From: an uncultured Lachnospiraceae bacterium
Lineage (GTDB): Bacteria; Bacillota; Clostridia; Lachnospirales; Lachnospiraceae
Assembly: GCA_900554205.1 (NCBI GenBank)
Contig: USGM01000025.1
Location: 1-30,125 of the forward strand
DNA length: 30,125 nt
Direction: 5' to 3'
The notes under the pieces are model-generated. The model saw only the letters and a list, made by a program, of their open reading frames with translations, searched no databases and was not told the origin of the DNA. The position numbers were made by a program, and so were the translations under genes. Below are positions 15,701 through 22,305 of the stretch, piece after piece; positions within the stretch are counted from its first letter, which is position 1, and each line of letters opens with the position of its first letter.

Positions 15701-15726
15701 AAAATGTCGCGACATACTGAATTCAT
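12715..15726 (-). CDS. Superfamily 1 helicase with C-terminal nuclease-like domain
   Basis: About 1003 residues. The N-terminal ~60 residues (LSIEYKNKQEEVTKYWIGII) resemble a WYL/SH3-like domain. The SF1 core follows: Walker A GPPGTGKT near 342, Walker B VIMDEASQ near 594, LVGDPQQLNPV near 622, HHYRCQERI near 680, GTVHAFQGDE near 778 and NVAVSRAKEKL near 812, of the Dna2/Nam7/Upf1 type. A long insertion (about 400-560) separates Walker A from Walker B. The C-terminal part has DFVVYERQ, PILAIELDGREHQ, DRKKNQICKEHGFELIRI, the D...ExDG...K layout of DUF2726/PD-(D/E)XK-like nucleases. Likely roles are nucleic-acid repair or phage defence. I chose the ATG at 15724-15726 (AAGGA four bases upstream): the frame's first ATG coincides with the predicted transcription start. 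Confidence 0.85.
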   Translation of the reverse strand: MNSVCRDIFRSIHENKWLSIEYKNKQEEVTKYWIGIIDVNPVKKMLRVEGLHLGQFSTMQLNIFIDSILSSSVIEGSYYDVADTLKEDIQNNSHRYISLFHHVANLKILNYYIDCNKLDSVPYRTEYSLINHFDRDSISRGDYQLTSEQFQEIVKNFQYGSNNNSSNRKIKQLALNILSVPIKEGLYVLAYREMQLDVKNRCLKPAKEITVCTEFTVDGTQQSIRKFLDADDYDLLNDFEKNAELIKDRITESNRHIKGVDDMPYLIAIGRNIILDLHEEYKAIDEMFQREEVTPPIQAFFGNLVQEPASRKVFPIALLNRQINLDQLLAIHNAMKYPLAYIQGPPGTGKTNTIVNTLVTAFFNEQTVLFTSYNNHPIDGVCGKLQHITNGSKGFIPFPIIRLGSDDRVAEALDYIKRLYESTKEISVFETTLEKRRTDRVARTRRLTALLQNYEERLKLLETEEAIHRLMDSNKHLTFQTQLQGVQLTQVEEKISQTEEITDEEAVKLIAEDEDAFKSYLYYTSAKCIKHLQEPKNADLLAIVSMECREEKVKAFNEYLKKDENLKKFQRIFPIIATTSISAHKVGTPGVHFDMVIMDEASQGNIATSLVPIIRGKSLMLVGDPQQLNPVILLSQIDNLKLRKMYSITDEYDYVKNSIYKVYLACDSVSREILLSHHYRCQERIIQFNNKKYYNNKLKVCSPNKEQNPLIFLDVQQNQTYYKNTAPVEADEIVKYAALHKDKSIGVITPFANQKELIGQKLKDNGLDNVSCGTVHAFQGDEKDVVLFSLALTDKTGQGTYEWLKNNKELINVAVSRAKEKLIVLSCNKELERLHANSDDDDLYELVQYVRNNGETKVTPKVSASRALGIKPYSTETEQAFLENLNHALDNVLNTNQKCIVQKEVSISHVFQDTCSYNDLFYTGRFDFVVYERQPRTKIDIPILAIELDGREHQEKAVVMERDRKKNQICKEHGFELIRIENSYARRYQFMKEILMKYFASVK

Positions 15727-15803
15727 ACTTTCCTTCGCCCCACTCATCAATGAACCATCAGCGGTCTTACTCAAAGCTGTTTTATAGCAGATTCCCATTG
15801 ATA

Positions 15804-15832
15804 ATTATAGCATTCGACATCATTTCTGACAA
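15804..15832 (-). promoter_or_regulatory. Promoter of the helicase-nuclease gene
   Basis: On the minus strand TTGTCA (15827-15832), 17 bp and TATAAT (15804-15809), near consensus. Transcription should begin near 15797, which rules out normal translation from the ATG at 15796-15798 and leaves a ~70-base leader before the chosen start. Confidence 0.8.
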
Positions 15833-15945
15833 TTATTTTCTTCAAACCACTTCTTCCTGTACCAGCGATTTCAATATCTGAATTCTGGACTCATCCGCCG
15901 GACATTTAGCCTCCGCTTTCGGGATTTCATCTGATTCGATCTGCC

Positions 15946-17886
15946 TCAATGCCAGATCAGCAGTCCGATGTGGTAGAAAATAAACGCCAGTGCGAGTGAG
16001 AACACAAGATAATACACTACCGAGAGCGCAATCCACTTCTTGGAATGGTTCTCTCTGAAGGTCGCGGCTACCGTCATCGTACAGGGAACATTGAACACAA
16101 TCGCCATGATGAAGCCGAGCGCCTGCGCCTTGTTAATCACCTGCGGAAGAAGCGCCATCATGTTCTCCGTCATCCCAAGGGACTTCGCGTTAAATGCCGC
16201 ATTGACCATATCCGTATTGCTGTAGAGCGCGTTGATCACACCGAGCAGCGATTCCTTTGTGACCATGGAGGAAATATATGCCATGAACATCTGCCATGTC
16301 ATGCCAAACCAGCTTGTAACCGGCTCGATCACCTGTCCCACTTTTGTCAGAATGCTTCCCGAATCGAACCAGTTATAGGAGAGCAGATAGAACACGATTG
16401 ACACGATTGCAATCACGCGGAATGCACGGCTGAAAATATCCCATGCCTTCATGAGCGTCGCTCTGACGATATGCCCCCACTTCGGCTTGTGGTAAGGCGG
16501 CAGCTCCATGACAATTCCGCCCTTGTCCTCCTCGCTTATCAGCTTCCCCTTAAAGATCAGCGAAACGAGGAACAGCGAGCCTATCGTTGCAAACAGCATC
16601 AGAAAGACGACAGCGATCGCTCCGACCGGACCGTAGAACACCGTTGCCAGCATAGGTGCCAGCGAGAGGGTCGAACCGCAGGGAATGCTCCACACAAGCA
16701 TCATTGTAAGGAATCTCTGCCCGGAATTATCGATCACGCGGCTTCCCGCCACGCCAGCCATATTGCAGCCCATACTCATGAGCAGGGAGCAAACGCTCTT
16801 GCCCTGCAATCCAAGCCTTTCCATCGCGGAGTTGAACACGACAGAAATTCTTGCCATATAACCCACATCCTCAATGATTGCAAACGCAAAGGTCACACCG
16901 AGCACAAAGCCCGCCATGGATATTGTAAATGCCAGTACATTCGGCAGCACGACATAAATCAGCTCGGCAATGGGCTTCCAAACATTCAGACTTGTCATGA
17001 GATTTTCAAGCGGCCCGCTGATAACCGGGACGAGTCCGAAGCCAAGTCCCATGATAGGCGCGGCAATAACCATAGCCGCCGCAAGCGCCGCCACAATGAT
17101 TCCCAGCGCAATCCACTTCCCGGAATGTCTCCCGAGCGCCTTTTTGTCAAAGCCCGTCAGCTTTGCCTCACTGCCCTGTTTGCGAACCACTCCGTCAAGC
17201 AGCTTATCTATGTACTCATACTTATGCTTTCCCGAGAGCATAAGCCCCTTGTCTGTCTTTTCAAGCTCACTGATTGCCAGCTTTTCCCTCGTGAACAGTT
17301 TTTCGTCCTTCTGGCTGCCCGCCAGACTGTCAAACGAAAGCGCACTGTCCTGCCTGTAATATTTTATCAGCTCCGACTGGTCAGCCACCTTTCCCGATGC
17401 CGCAGCCTTCGCAAGCTGCTCCTTCAGTTCGCCGTACCGTTTCGCGTCGGAGGCGACAAAGCCTATCACCGGAATGCCGGTGCGCCGGCTGAGCTTATCC
17501 ACGTCAATATGAATCCCTTTCTTTTCCGCCACATCCATCAGGTTCAGCACAAGAACGACCGGAATGTTTGTTCCGATAAAATCCGTGTACATATAGAGCG
17601 ACCTCTCAAGCTGGGAGCTGTCAACGAGGATTGCCACGAGATCCGCCCGCCCAGATCGGATATAATCGGCAGTAATCCTTTCTTCATCCGAGCCCGCAGA
17701 GAGGCTGTAGCTTCCCGGGAGGTCGATCACATCATACGCTGTCCCGTTATAGGTAAATCTGCCCTCTTTGCGCTCCACCGTTTTTCCCGGCCAGTTGCCT
17801 ACATGCTGATGTGCGCCCGTGAGCCCGTTAAATACGGTTGACTTTCCCGAATTGGGCTGTCCCAGCAAAACGATCATCTTACTCAT
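15946..17886 (-). CDS. feoB: Ferrous iron transporter FeoB
   Basis: Inner-membrane Fe(II) uptake protein with an N-terminal G-protein domain, 646 residues. G1 is GQPNSGKST (8-16), the switch region GNWPGKTVE, G3 DLPGSYSL, G4 NLMD. After a GDI-like helical segment, a polytopic membrane domain begins near residue 265 and includes the conserved MSMGCNMAGVAGSR segment. The start ATG (17884-17886) overlaps the feoA stop by one base and has GGAGG nine bases upstream; the longer open frame covers feoA in another frame and is not coding. The length fits clostridial FeoB. It ends with LLIWH, and no feoC is seen. Confidence 0.96.
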   Translation of the reverse strand: MSKMIVLLGQPNSGKSTVFNGLTGAHQHVGNWPGKTVERKEGRFTYNGTAYDVIDLPGSYSLSAGSDEERITADYIRSGRADLVAILVDSSQLERSLYMYTDFIGTNIPVVLVLNLMDVAEKKGIHIDVDKLSRRTGIPVIGFVASDAKRYGELKEQLAKAAASGKVADQSELIKYYRQDSALSFDSLAGSQKDEKLFTREKLAISELEKTDKGLMLSGKHKYEYIDKLLDGVVRKQGSEAKLTGFDKKALGRHSGKWIALGIIVAALAAAMVIAAPIMGLGFGLVPVISGPLENLMTSLNVWKPIAELIYVVLPNVLAFTISMAGFVLGVTFAFAIIEDVGYMARISVVFNSAMERLGLQGKSVCSLLMSMGCNMAGVAGSRVIDNSGQRFLTMMLVWSIPCGSTLSLAPMLATVFYGPVGAIAVVFLMLFATIGSLFLVSLIFKGKLISEEDKGGIVMELPPYHKPKWGHIVRATLMKAWDIFSRAFRVIAIVSIVFYLLSYNWFDSGSILTKVGQVIEPVTSWFGMTWQMFMAYISSMVTKESLLGVINALYSNTDMVNAAFNAKSLGMTENMMALLPQVINKAQALGFIMAIVFNVPCTMTVAATFRENHSKKWIALSVVYYLVFSLALAFIFYHIGLLIWH

Positions 17887-18113
17887 TATCTTTTGCCTCC
17901 TTCTATCTCGATCCCCTCGCAGTCCTTCTTGCTCAGGGCAATGACGGAATCCCTGCAATAGAACAATACCGGCTGTCCCTTCAGATTCTGGATTACCTGC
18001 ACGGCACTGCCTTCCACAATACCGATTCCGATAAGCCTTGACAGCAGATGATGACTTCCGCTCACAGAGCTGACAGTTCCGCAATATCCGGCATTTGCTT
18101 CCGATAATTTCAT
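17886..18113 (-). CDS. feoA: FeoA-type SH3-like protein
   Basis: 75 residues, the usual FeoA size. The sequence MKLSEANAGYCGTVSSVSGS, LLSRLIGIGIVEGSAVQVIQN and VLFYCRDSVIALSKKDCEGIEI shows the FeoA pattern of a small beta-barrel with a central R-L-x-x-[LI]-G-[IL] motif. FeoA is a cytoplasmic partner needed for FeoB-dependent iron uptake. It overlaps feoB by one base (TAATG), indicating translational coupling. The start has GGAGG ten bases upstream. Confidence 0.94.
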   Translation of the reverse strand: MKLSEANAGYCGTVSSVSGSHHLLSRLIGIGIVEGSAVQVIQNLKGQPVLFYCRDSVIALSKKDCEGIEIEGGKR

Positions 18114-18168
18114 GCTCTCATTTCCTCCTCATGCATTTTGTTATGGCGAACACGATTCCTCATTTTAT

Positions 18169-18196
18169 ATAATAGAGTTCGCTTCAACTAACTCAA
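18169..18196 (-). promoter_or_regulatory. Probable feoAB promoter
   Basis: On the minus strand TTGAGT (18191-18196), 16 bp and TATTAT (18169-18174). It faces away from the AraC gene promoter. Between the two promoters AACAGAC (18210-18216) and GTCTGTT (18248-18254) form an inverted repeat with half sites 38 bp apart, a possible binding region for the divergent regulator. Confidence 0.5.
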
Positions 18197-18276
18197 ACAG
18201 TTTAATGGAAACAGACAAATATATCTATATCTCTTCGGGTCAAAAAGGTCTGTTTAGCCATTTGTTTTAATATAGA

Positions 18277-18305
18277 TTGTCTTTCGCGGTTGTACGTTTT
18301 ATAAT
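18277..18305 (+). promoter_or_regulatory. Promoter of the AraC-family gene
   Basis: TTGTCT (18277-18282), 17 bp and TATAAT (18300-18305). The transcript would begin near 18312, shortly before the GGGGG ribosome binding site at 18322-18326. Confidence 0.75.
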
Positions 18306-18330
18306 GTTTATATTGGATTTTGGGGGATAG

Positions 18331-19281
18331 ATGTTTATGAAAAAAGATAATTTTGCAGATCAAATAGAACATTTTATGTCCGGGGCTGAGGACATTGTTA
18401 CCTTGCATCGGGAGACGGCTGGCGGCTTTATGAATCTGACTGCCTACTACATCCTTCCCGGCATCTTCCTGATGCTGAACGATATTCACACTCCGTCTGT
18501 CCCCGTCGACAAGGAAGCTATGCCGCAGGATTTTCTGCTCATCAACTACTGCATGCAGGGACGCTGCGAGTTTAAAATAGATGAGAATAACTACAGCTAC
18601 ATAGACATGAATCTGATGAATATTGCGTCAAAAATGGTGCAGGATTGTTTTGCTTACCCGTCTTCCTTCTACGTCGGCTATGAGATCTATGTCCTGCCCT
18701 CCATGTTCACCGACAGCACGCGGGATGCCCTGCGCTTATTTCATGTCGATCCTGTCACACTGATTCAACGCTATCCGCAGGGCATTGCCTTTTATGCCCC
18801 CGATCCCGTTGTCAGGCTGTGGAACCATATTTCCGAGAGCGGTGCTTCGGGAAACATCGGACAGATCCGGCTGGACACTCTCCAACTGTTAAAGTACTTT
18901 TGTGACCAGAAGCCGTTTACACCAACAAACACGCTGTATCTCTCGAAGGTTCAGGTCATGCTTGCCAGAAAGGCAAAGGAAATGCTGACCGAAGACCTTA
19001 GCTGCCATCTGTCCATGAAGGCCGTCTCGGAGGCACTGGGTACCAGCGAGACCAGCCTGAAAAGATATTTCCGATCGGTATTCGGCGTGAATGTATCTGC
19101 CTACCTGAACGAGGCACGGATGAAGTATGCTGCCGAACGCCTCTCCTCCTCGAAGGACAGCATCTCGGAAATTGCGAAGTCCTGCGGCTATGTGAATCAG
19201 GGGCGCTTTGCAAACGTCTTCCGGGAATATTACGGGATGAAGCCGCTGGACTATAGGAGGAAAACGAGCTGCTCCGCGTAA
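18331..19281 (+). CDS. AraC-family transcriptional regulator divergent from feoAB
   Basis: 316 residues. The C-terminal ~100 residues form the AraC DNA-binding domain (LSMKAVSEALGTSETSLKRYFRS-type first helix pair; ISEIAKSCGYVNQGRFANVFREYYGMKPLDYRR-type second). The N-terminal ~200 residues, with FLLINYCMQGRCEFKIDENNY and YVLPSMF, look like the PchR-type sensing domain of regulators that respond to siderophores or related ligands. The divergent position next to feoAB suggests control of iron uptake; this is inference from context. Two starts are possible, ATG 18331 or ATG 18337; the GGGGG site lies four or ten bases upstream respectively. It converges with the ATPase gene, ten bases apart. 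Confidence 0.85.
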   Translation: MFMKKDNFADQIEHFMSGAEDIVTLHRETAGGFMNLTAYYILPGIFLMLNDIHTPSVPVDKEAMPQDFLLINYCMQGRCEFKIDENNYSYIDMNLMNIASKMVQDCFAYPSSFYVGYEIYVLPSMFTDSTRDALRLFHVDPVTLIQRYPQGIAFYAPDPVVRLWNHISESGASGNIGQIRLDTLQLLKYFCDQKPFTPTNTLYLSKVQVMLARKAKEMLTEDLSCHLSMKAVSEALGTSETSLKRYFRSVFGVNVSAYLNEARMKYAAERLSSSKDSISEIAKSCGYVNQGRFANVFREYYGMKPLDYRRKTSCSA

Positions 19282-19291
19282 TTTTTATTAA

Positions 19292-20629
19292 TTACTTTTT
19301 CTCACGCAGATAACGTTTCAGCAGAAATGCGCAAAAATAGGGAAATGTATATATGTTGTCACTAAATCCGATATTTTTGCCGCACAGTTTGATTCCCCAT
19401 GAAATATCGCTGTACTTCTCTCCGTGAATCAGCGTCCGCAGCGATTTTGCCCTTCCATCGGTCGCCTTCACTTCCACCGGTACCAGTGTCTGCGCTGTCC
19501 GAAGGAAAAAGTCTTCCTCCAGTGTGGAATCCTCCCGTTTATAGTAATACAATTCACATCCCGATTTCACAAGCGCCTCACCGACTACATTTTCATAAAG
19601 TGCTCCCTTATAGACACCAAGGTTCTTATTTGCACGCAAATCCTCTTGTGCCTCCTCATCCAACATAGCCACTAGCAAGCCGGTATCTCTCAGATATATC
19701 TTATATTTTTCCGTATCATAATTGCCCTTTAGCGGAAGCTCCGGAAAGGTCAGGCAATAACAAATATTAATAATCCCGGCATCGTTCAGCCAGTCAATAC
19801 AGCCACGATAATCCTTAAATCTGGCTCCCTGTGCCACTCCGGAAATTTGGAACTTCTTGTTCTCCTTCGCCAGCTGTGCCGGAATCCGGTTAAATACATT
19901 CAGGATTCGTGTCTGATCTAATCCATCCGCGTATTTTCGGACATCCTCCTTGTAATCACCAATCAGCTGACGCTGAAGCTCCAGCGTCCCCTCAAAGGTT
20001 CCTTTCTGAATATAGCTGTTCACAACAGCCGGCATGCCCCCCAGAATACAATAATCGAGAAAAAGATTGCTGCAAACCGCCATCGTCACCTCGCTTAAAG
20101 GTGTCATATCCTGCATATGTCTATAGATATCCTCTATAAATTCCGTGTCATATCCCTTTGCCCACAAAAACTCTTCAAAGCTCATGGAAAACATTTCATA
20201 ATCCGTTTTATATCCGACACTGTTGCTCTCTATAACCTTATAATTAATCCCTAACAATGAGCCGCTGCAGATCACGTCATATCTTCCATCCAGTTTAAAA
20301 AATTTAAGAGTCGTGGCAATATCTGCAAACTCCTGTATTTCATCAAAAATAATTAAGGTTTCCCTCTCAATAAATTTTTTTGAGGGATCAATCCTTGAGA
20401 TATTTTTCACCACATCTTCGGCGCCATATCCGTCTGCCGTTATCATTTTATATTTCTGTTCTTCTACAAAATTAATATAGACAACACTTTTATAATACAT
20501 TGCCCCAAATCGGCATATAGATTCCGTTTTGCCGATCTGCCGTGCCCCCTTCACGATCAACGGCTTGTGCTCCGGATTATTCCTCCATGTTTCGAGATAT
20601 ATGTCAATCGTTCGTTTCAGATAAGCCAT
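19292..20629 (-). CDS. AAA_14/DUF4143 family ATPase
   Basis: 445 residues. The AAA_14 domain carries Walker A GARQIGKTESI near residue 34 and Walker B ETLIIFDEIQEF near 105, with sensor motif VICSGSLLG and then MFSMSFEEFLWAKGY. The C-terminal DUF4143 half has IYLRDTGLLVAML, ALYENVVGEAL and LEEDFFLRTAQTLVPVEVKA, a PD-(D/E)XK-like fold. These ATPases are abundant in anaerobes and mostly without known function; links to defence or stress have been proposed. The ATG at 20627-20629 follows GGAGG by eight bases, whereas the longer frame's ATG abuts the -10 box. A set of four direct repeats lies directly upstream of the promoter. Confidence 0.88.
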   Translation of the reverse strand: MAYLKRTIDIYLETWRNNPEHKPLIVKGARQIGKTESICRFGAMYYKSVVYINFVEEQKYKMITADGYGAEDVVKNISRIDPSKKFIERETLIIFDEIQEFADIATTLKFFKLDGRYDVICSGSLLGINYKVIESNSVGYKTDYEMFSMSFEEFLWAKGYDTEFIEDIYRHMQDMTPLSEVTMAVCSNLFLDYCILGGMPAVVNSYIQKGTFEGTLELQRQLIGDYKEDVRKYADGLDQTRILNVFNRIPAQLAKENKKFQISGVAQGARFKDYRGCIDWLNDAGIINICYCLTFPELPLKGNYDTEKYKIYLRDTGLLVAMLDEEAQEDLRANKNLGVYKGALYENVVGEALVKSGCELYYYKREDSTLEEDFFLRTAQTLVPVEVKATDGRAKSLRTLIHGEKYSDISWGIKLCGKNIGFSDNIYTFPYFCAFLLKRYLREKK

Positions 20630-20650
20630 AAAAATATCCTCCGTGACCAT

Positions 20651-20679
20651 AGTATACCCGATTTTTCTTGATTTTACAA
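20651..20679 (-). promoter_or_regulatory. Promoter of the DUF4143 ATPase gene
   Basis: On the minus strand TTGTAA (20674-20679), 17 bp and TATACT (20651-20656). The leader would be very short, about 15 bases, ending in GGAGG. The tandem repeats begin six bases upstream of the -35. Confidence 0.75.
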
Positions 20680-20684
20680 CTTTG

Positions 20685-20807
20685 TTGCAAAAATCAGAGG
20701 GAACTTTTTTATTTGGTTTGCAAAAATATGAGCGAACTTTTTAAAGAAATTGCAAAAAGATGAGCGAACTTTTCGCCTGAGCGTACAAAAAAAATGAGGG
20801 AACTTTT
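20685..20807. repeat. Four iteron-like direct repeats upstream of the ATPase gene
   Basis: A ~23-bp motif, roughly GCAAAAATATGAGCGAACTTTTT, occurs four times, starting at about 20687, 20720, 20752 and 20785. The GAAC cores begin at 20701, 20734, 20766 and 20800, giving spacings of 33, 32 and 34 bp, close to three helical turns. The core alternates GAGGGAAC, GAGCGAAC, GAGCGAAC, GAGGGAAC. The fourth copy forms one arm of the trkH terminator. Confidence 0.85.
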
Positions 20808-20823
20808 CAGTTGTCCCTCATTT
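20787..20823 (-). terminator. Terminator of trkH
   Basis: On the minus strand AAATGAGGGA (20814-20823) pairs with TCCCTCATTT (20792-20801) and is followed by a T-run (20787-20791). It lies 14 bases after the trkH stop codon. Its 3-prime arm is also the fourth member of the iteron-like repeats. Confidence 0.85.
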
Positions 20824-20836
20824 AAAGATTTACATT

Positions 20837-22291
20837 TTATCTGTGTCTCCACGTCGTTCGTGAGAAAAGAATCAGTATCGGGAAGATTTCCAGCCTGCCG
20901 GCGAGCATGTCCATGATGAGCACCAGCTTGGAAAAAACGCTGTACGACGCGAAGTTTCCCGTCGGCCCGACAAGCTCAAATCCCGGTCCGATGTTGTTGA
21001 AGCATGACACGACCGCTGAAAAGTTAGTCGTAATCGAAAAGCCGTCAATCGAGACAAGCAAAAAGCTGATCCCGATGATAATGACGTAGGCGGCAAGATA
21101 TGCGTTGGTGTTCTGCAAAATCTTCTCCTCCACCGGCTGTCCGTTCACTCTCACGACCTGCACCTTCTGGGGATGCACCACCTGGCGGACGCTCCTGTGA
21201 AGGCTCTTCAATACAAGGATCGCACGCCCGCACTTAAAGCCGCCGCTTGTACTACCTGCGCTCGCCCCGATAAACATCAGACAGAGCAGAATCGCCTTGG
21301 AAAAGCCCGGCCACAGATCAAAGTCCGTCGTCGCAAATCCCGTCGTACTCATGATCGTTGCCACCTGAAATGCTGCGTGCCGGACTGTCTCTCCGAGCGT
21401 GTCATAAAAGCCTCTGAGGTTCCATACGATCAGCAGGATTGACCCTGCGACAATTCCCAGATACATGCGCAGTTCTTCATCCTTGAATACATTTTTCACC
21501 TGTTTGATCAGAAGCAGATAATAGCAGGTAAAATTTACCCCGAACAGCAGCATGAATACCGTGCAGACATTCTGGATATAGGGGCTGTAGCTCGCCATGC
21601 TGTCATTCCGTATGCCGAAGCCGCCCGTACCCGCCGTTCCAAGCGCCGTACACACCGCGTCAAACAGCGGCATACCGCCAAACAGGAAAAAGATCACCGC
21701 AAGAACCGTGAGCACAATGTATAAGAGATACAGGATTCTCGCCGTCTGCCGCATCCTCGGCACCAGCTTCTCCACATTCGGCCCCGGGCTTTCCGCACGC
21801 AGCAGATGCATGGTAAATCCGTTGTCGCTCCCCCCGACTGAGGAAATCGCCAGCAGGAAAACCAGCACTCCCATGCCACCGAGCCAGTTCGTAAAATTTC
21901 TCCAGTAGAGAATACCCTTCGGCAGTCCCTCCACCGCCGGAAGGATCGATGCCCCGGTCGTCGTAAAGCCAGAGACGATCTCAAAAAATGCATCGATAAA
22001 ATGCGGTGTCACTCCCGATATATACAGAGGAAGACAGCCGAGCAGACTCATGATAATCCAGCTGAGGCCTACGCAGGCAAGCCCCTCCTTCGCATAGAAT
22101 GTCTTCTTAGAGCCGCGGCACAGCCCTGTCAGCAGCCCGGCAACCGCCAGTATAATAACGAGCGTCCAGAGATATGCCCAGACGACATGATACTCCTTTC
22201 CGATCAGGCTGATCAGCATTGCGGGCACCATAAAAGCCCCCTCAATCAGCAGTATCTTGCCGATAAATCTTCCTATCATTTTATAGTTCAT
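20837..22291 (-). CDS. trkH: TrkH-family potassium uptake membrane protein
   Basis: 484 residues, polytopic, with the four pore-loop repeats of the TrkH/KtrB family: GFTTTGASILPAVE, ALGTAGTGGFGIRND, MSTTGFATTDFDLWP and FNNIGPGFELVGP. Each supplies the glycine of the K+ selectivity filter. Other conserved pieces are YWRNFTNWLGGMGV and GASAGSTSGGFKCGR, and a C-terminal MDMLAGRLEIFPILI. It conducts K+ (coupled to H+ or Na+) and is gated by TrkA, which is encoded 14 bases upstream. The start has an AGGTG site about nine bases upstream. It is the last gene of the run and has its own terminator. Confidence 0.95.
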   Translation of the reverse strand: MNYKMIGRFIGKILLIEGAFMVPAMLISLIGKEYHVVWAYLWTLVIILAVAGLLTGLCRGSKKTFYAKEGLACVGLSWIIMSLLGCLPLYISGVTPHFIDAFFEIVSGFTTTGASILPAVEGLPKGILYWRNFTNWLGGMGVLVFLLAISSVGGSDNGFTMHLLRAESPGPNVEKLVPRMRQTARILYLLYIVLTVLAVIFFLFGGMPLFDAVCTALGTAGTGGFGIRNDSMASYSPYIQNVCTVFMLLFGVNFTCYYLLLIKQVKNVFKDEELRMYLGIVAGSILLIVWNLRGFYDTLGETVRHAAFQVATIMSTTGFATTDFDLWPGFSKAILLCLMFIGASAGSTSGGFKCGRAILVLKSLHRSVRQVVHPQKVQVVRVNGQPVEEKILQNTNAYLAAYVIIIGISFLLVSIDGFSITTNFSAVVSCFNNIGPGFELVGPTGNFASYSVFSKLVLIMDMLAGRLEIFPILILFSRTTWRHR

Positions 22292-22305
22292 GGTCTTTTC
22301 ACCTG

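Noticed and set aside
15796..15798. Start of the helicase gene at the first ATG of the frame
   Set aside because: A near-consensus promoter puts the transcription start at about this base, so no ribosome binding site could exist; a later ATG with AAGGA upstream fits.
15842..15945. A possible small peptide after feoB (frame ending in IQILKSLVQEEVV)
   Set aside because: The frame overlaps the feoB end from within and has no ribosome binding site or recognisable start. It looks protein-like, but there is no independent support.
16471..17841. A 456-codon open frame on the plus strand opposite feoB
   Set aside because: It is fully antisense to a clear feoB, has a His/Arg/Gln-rich composition typical of a shadow frame, and shows no family motif.
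20685..20807. CRISPR-like array
   Set aside because: The repeats are imperfect, the gaps between them are only about ten bases, there are four units and no cas genes are nearby.
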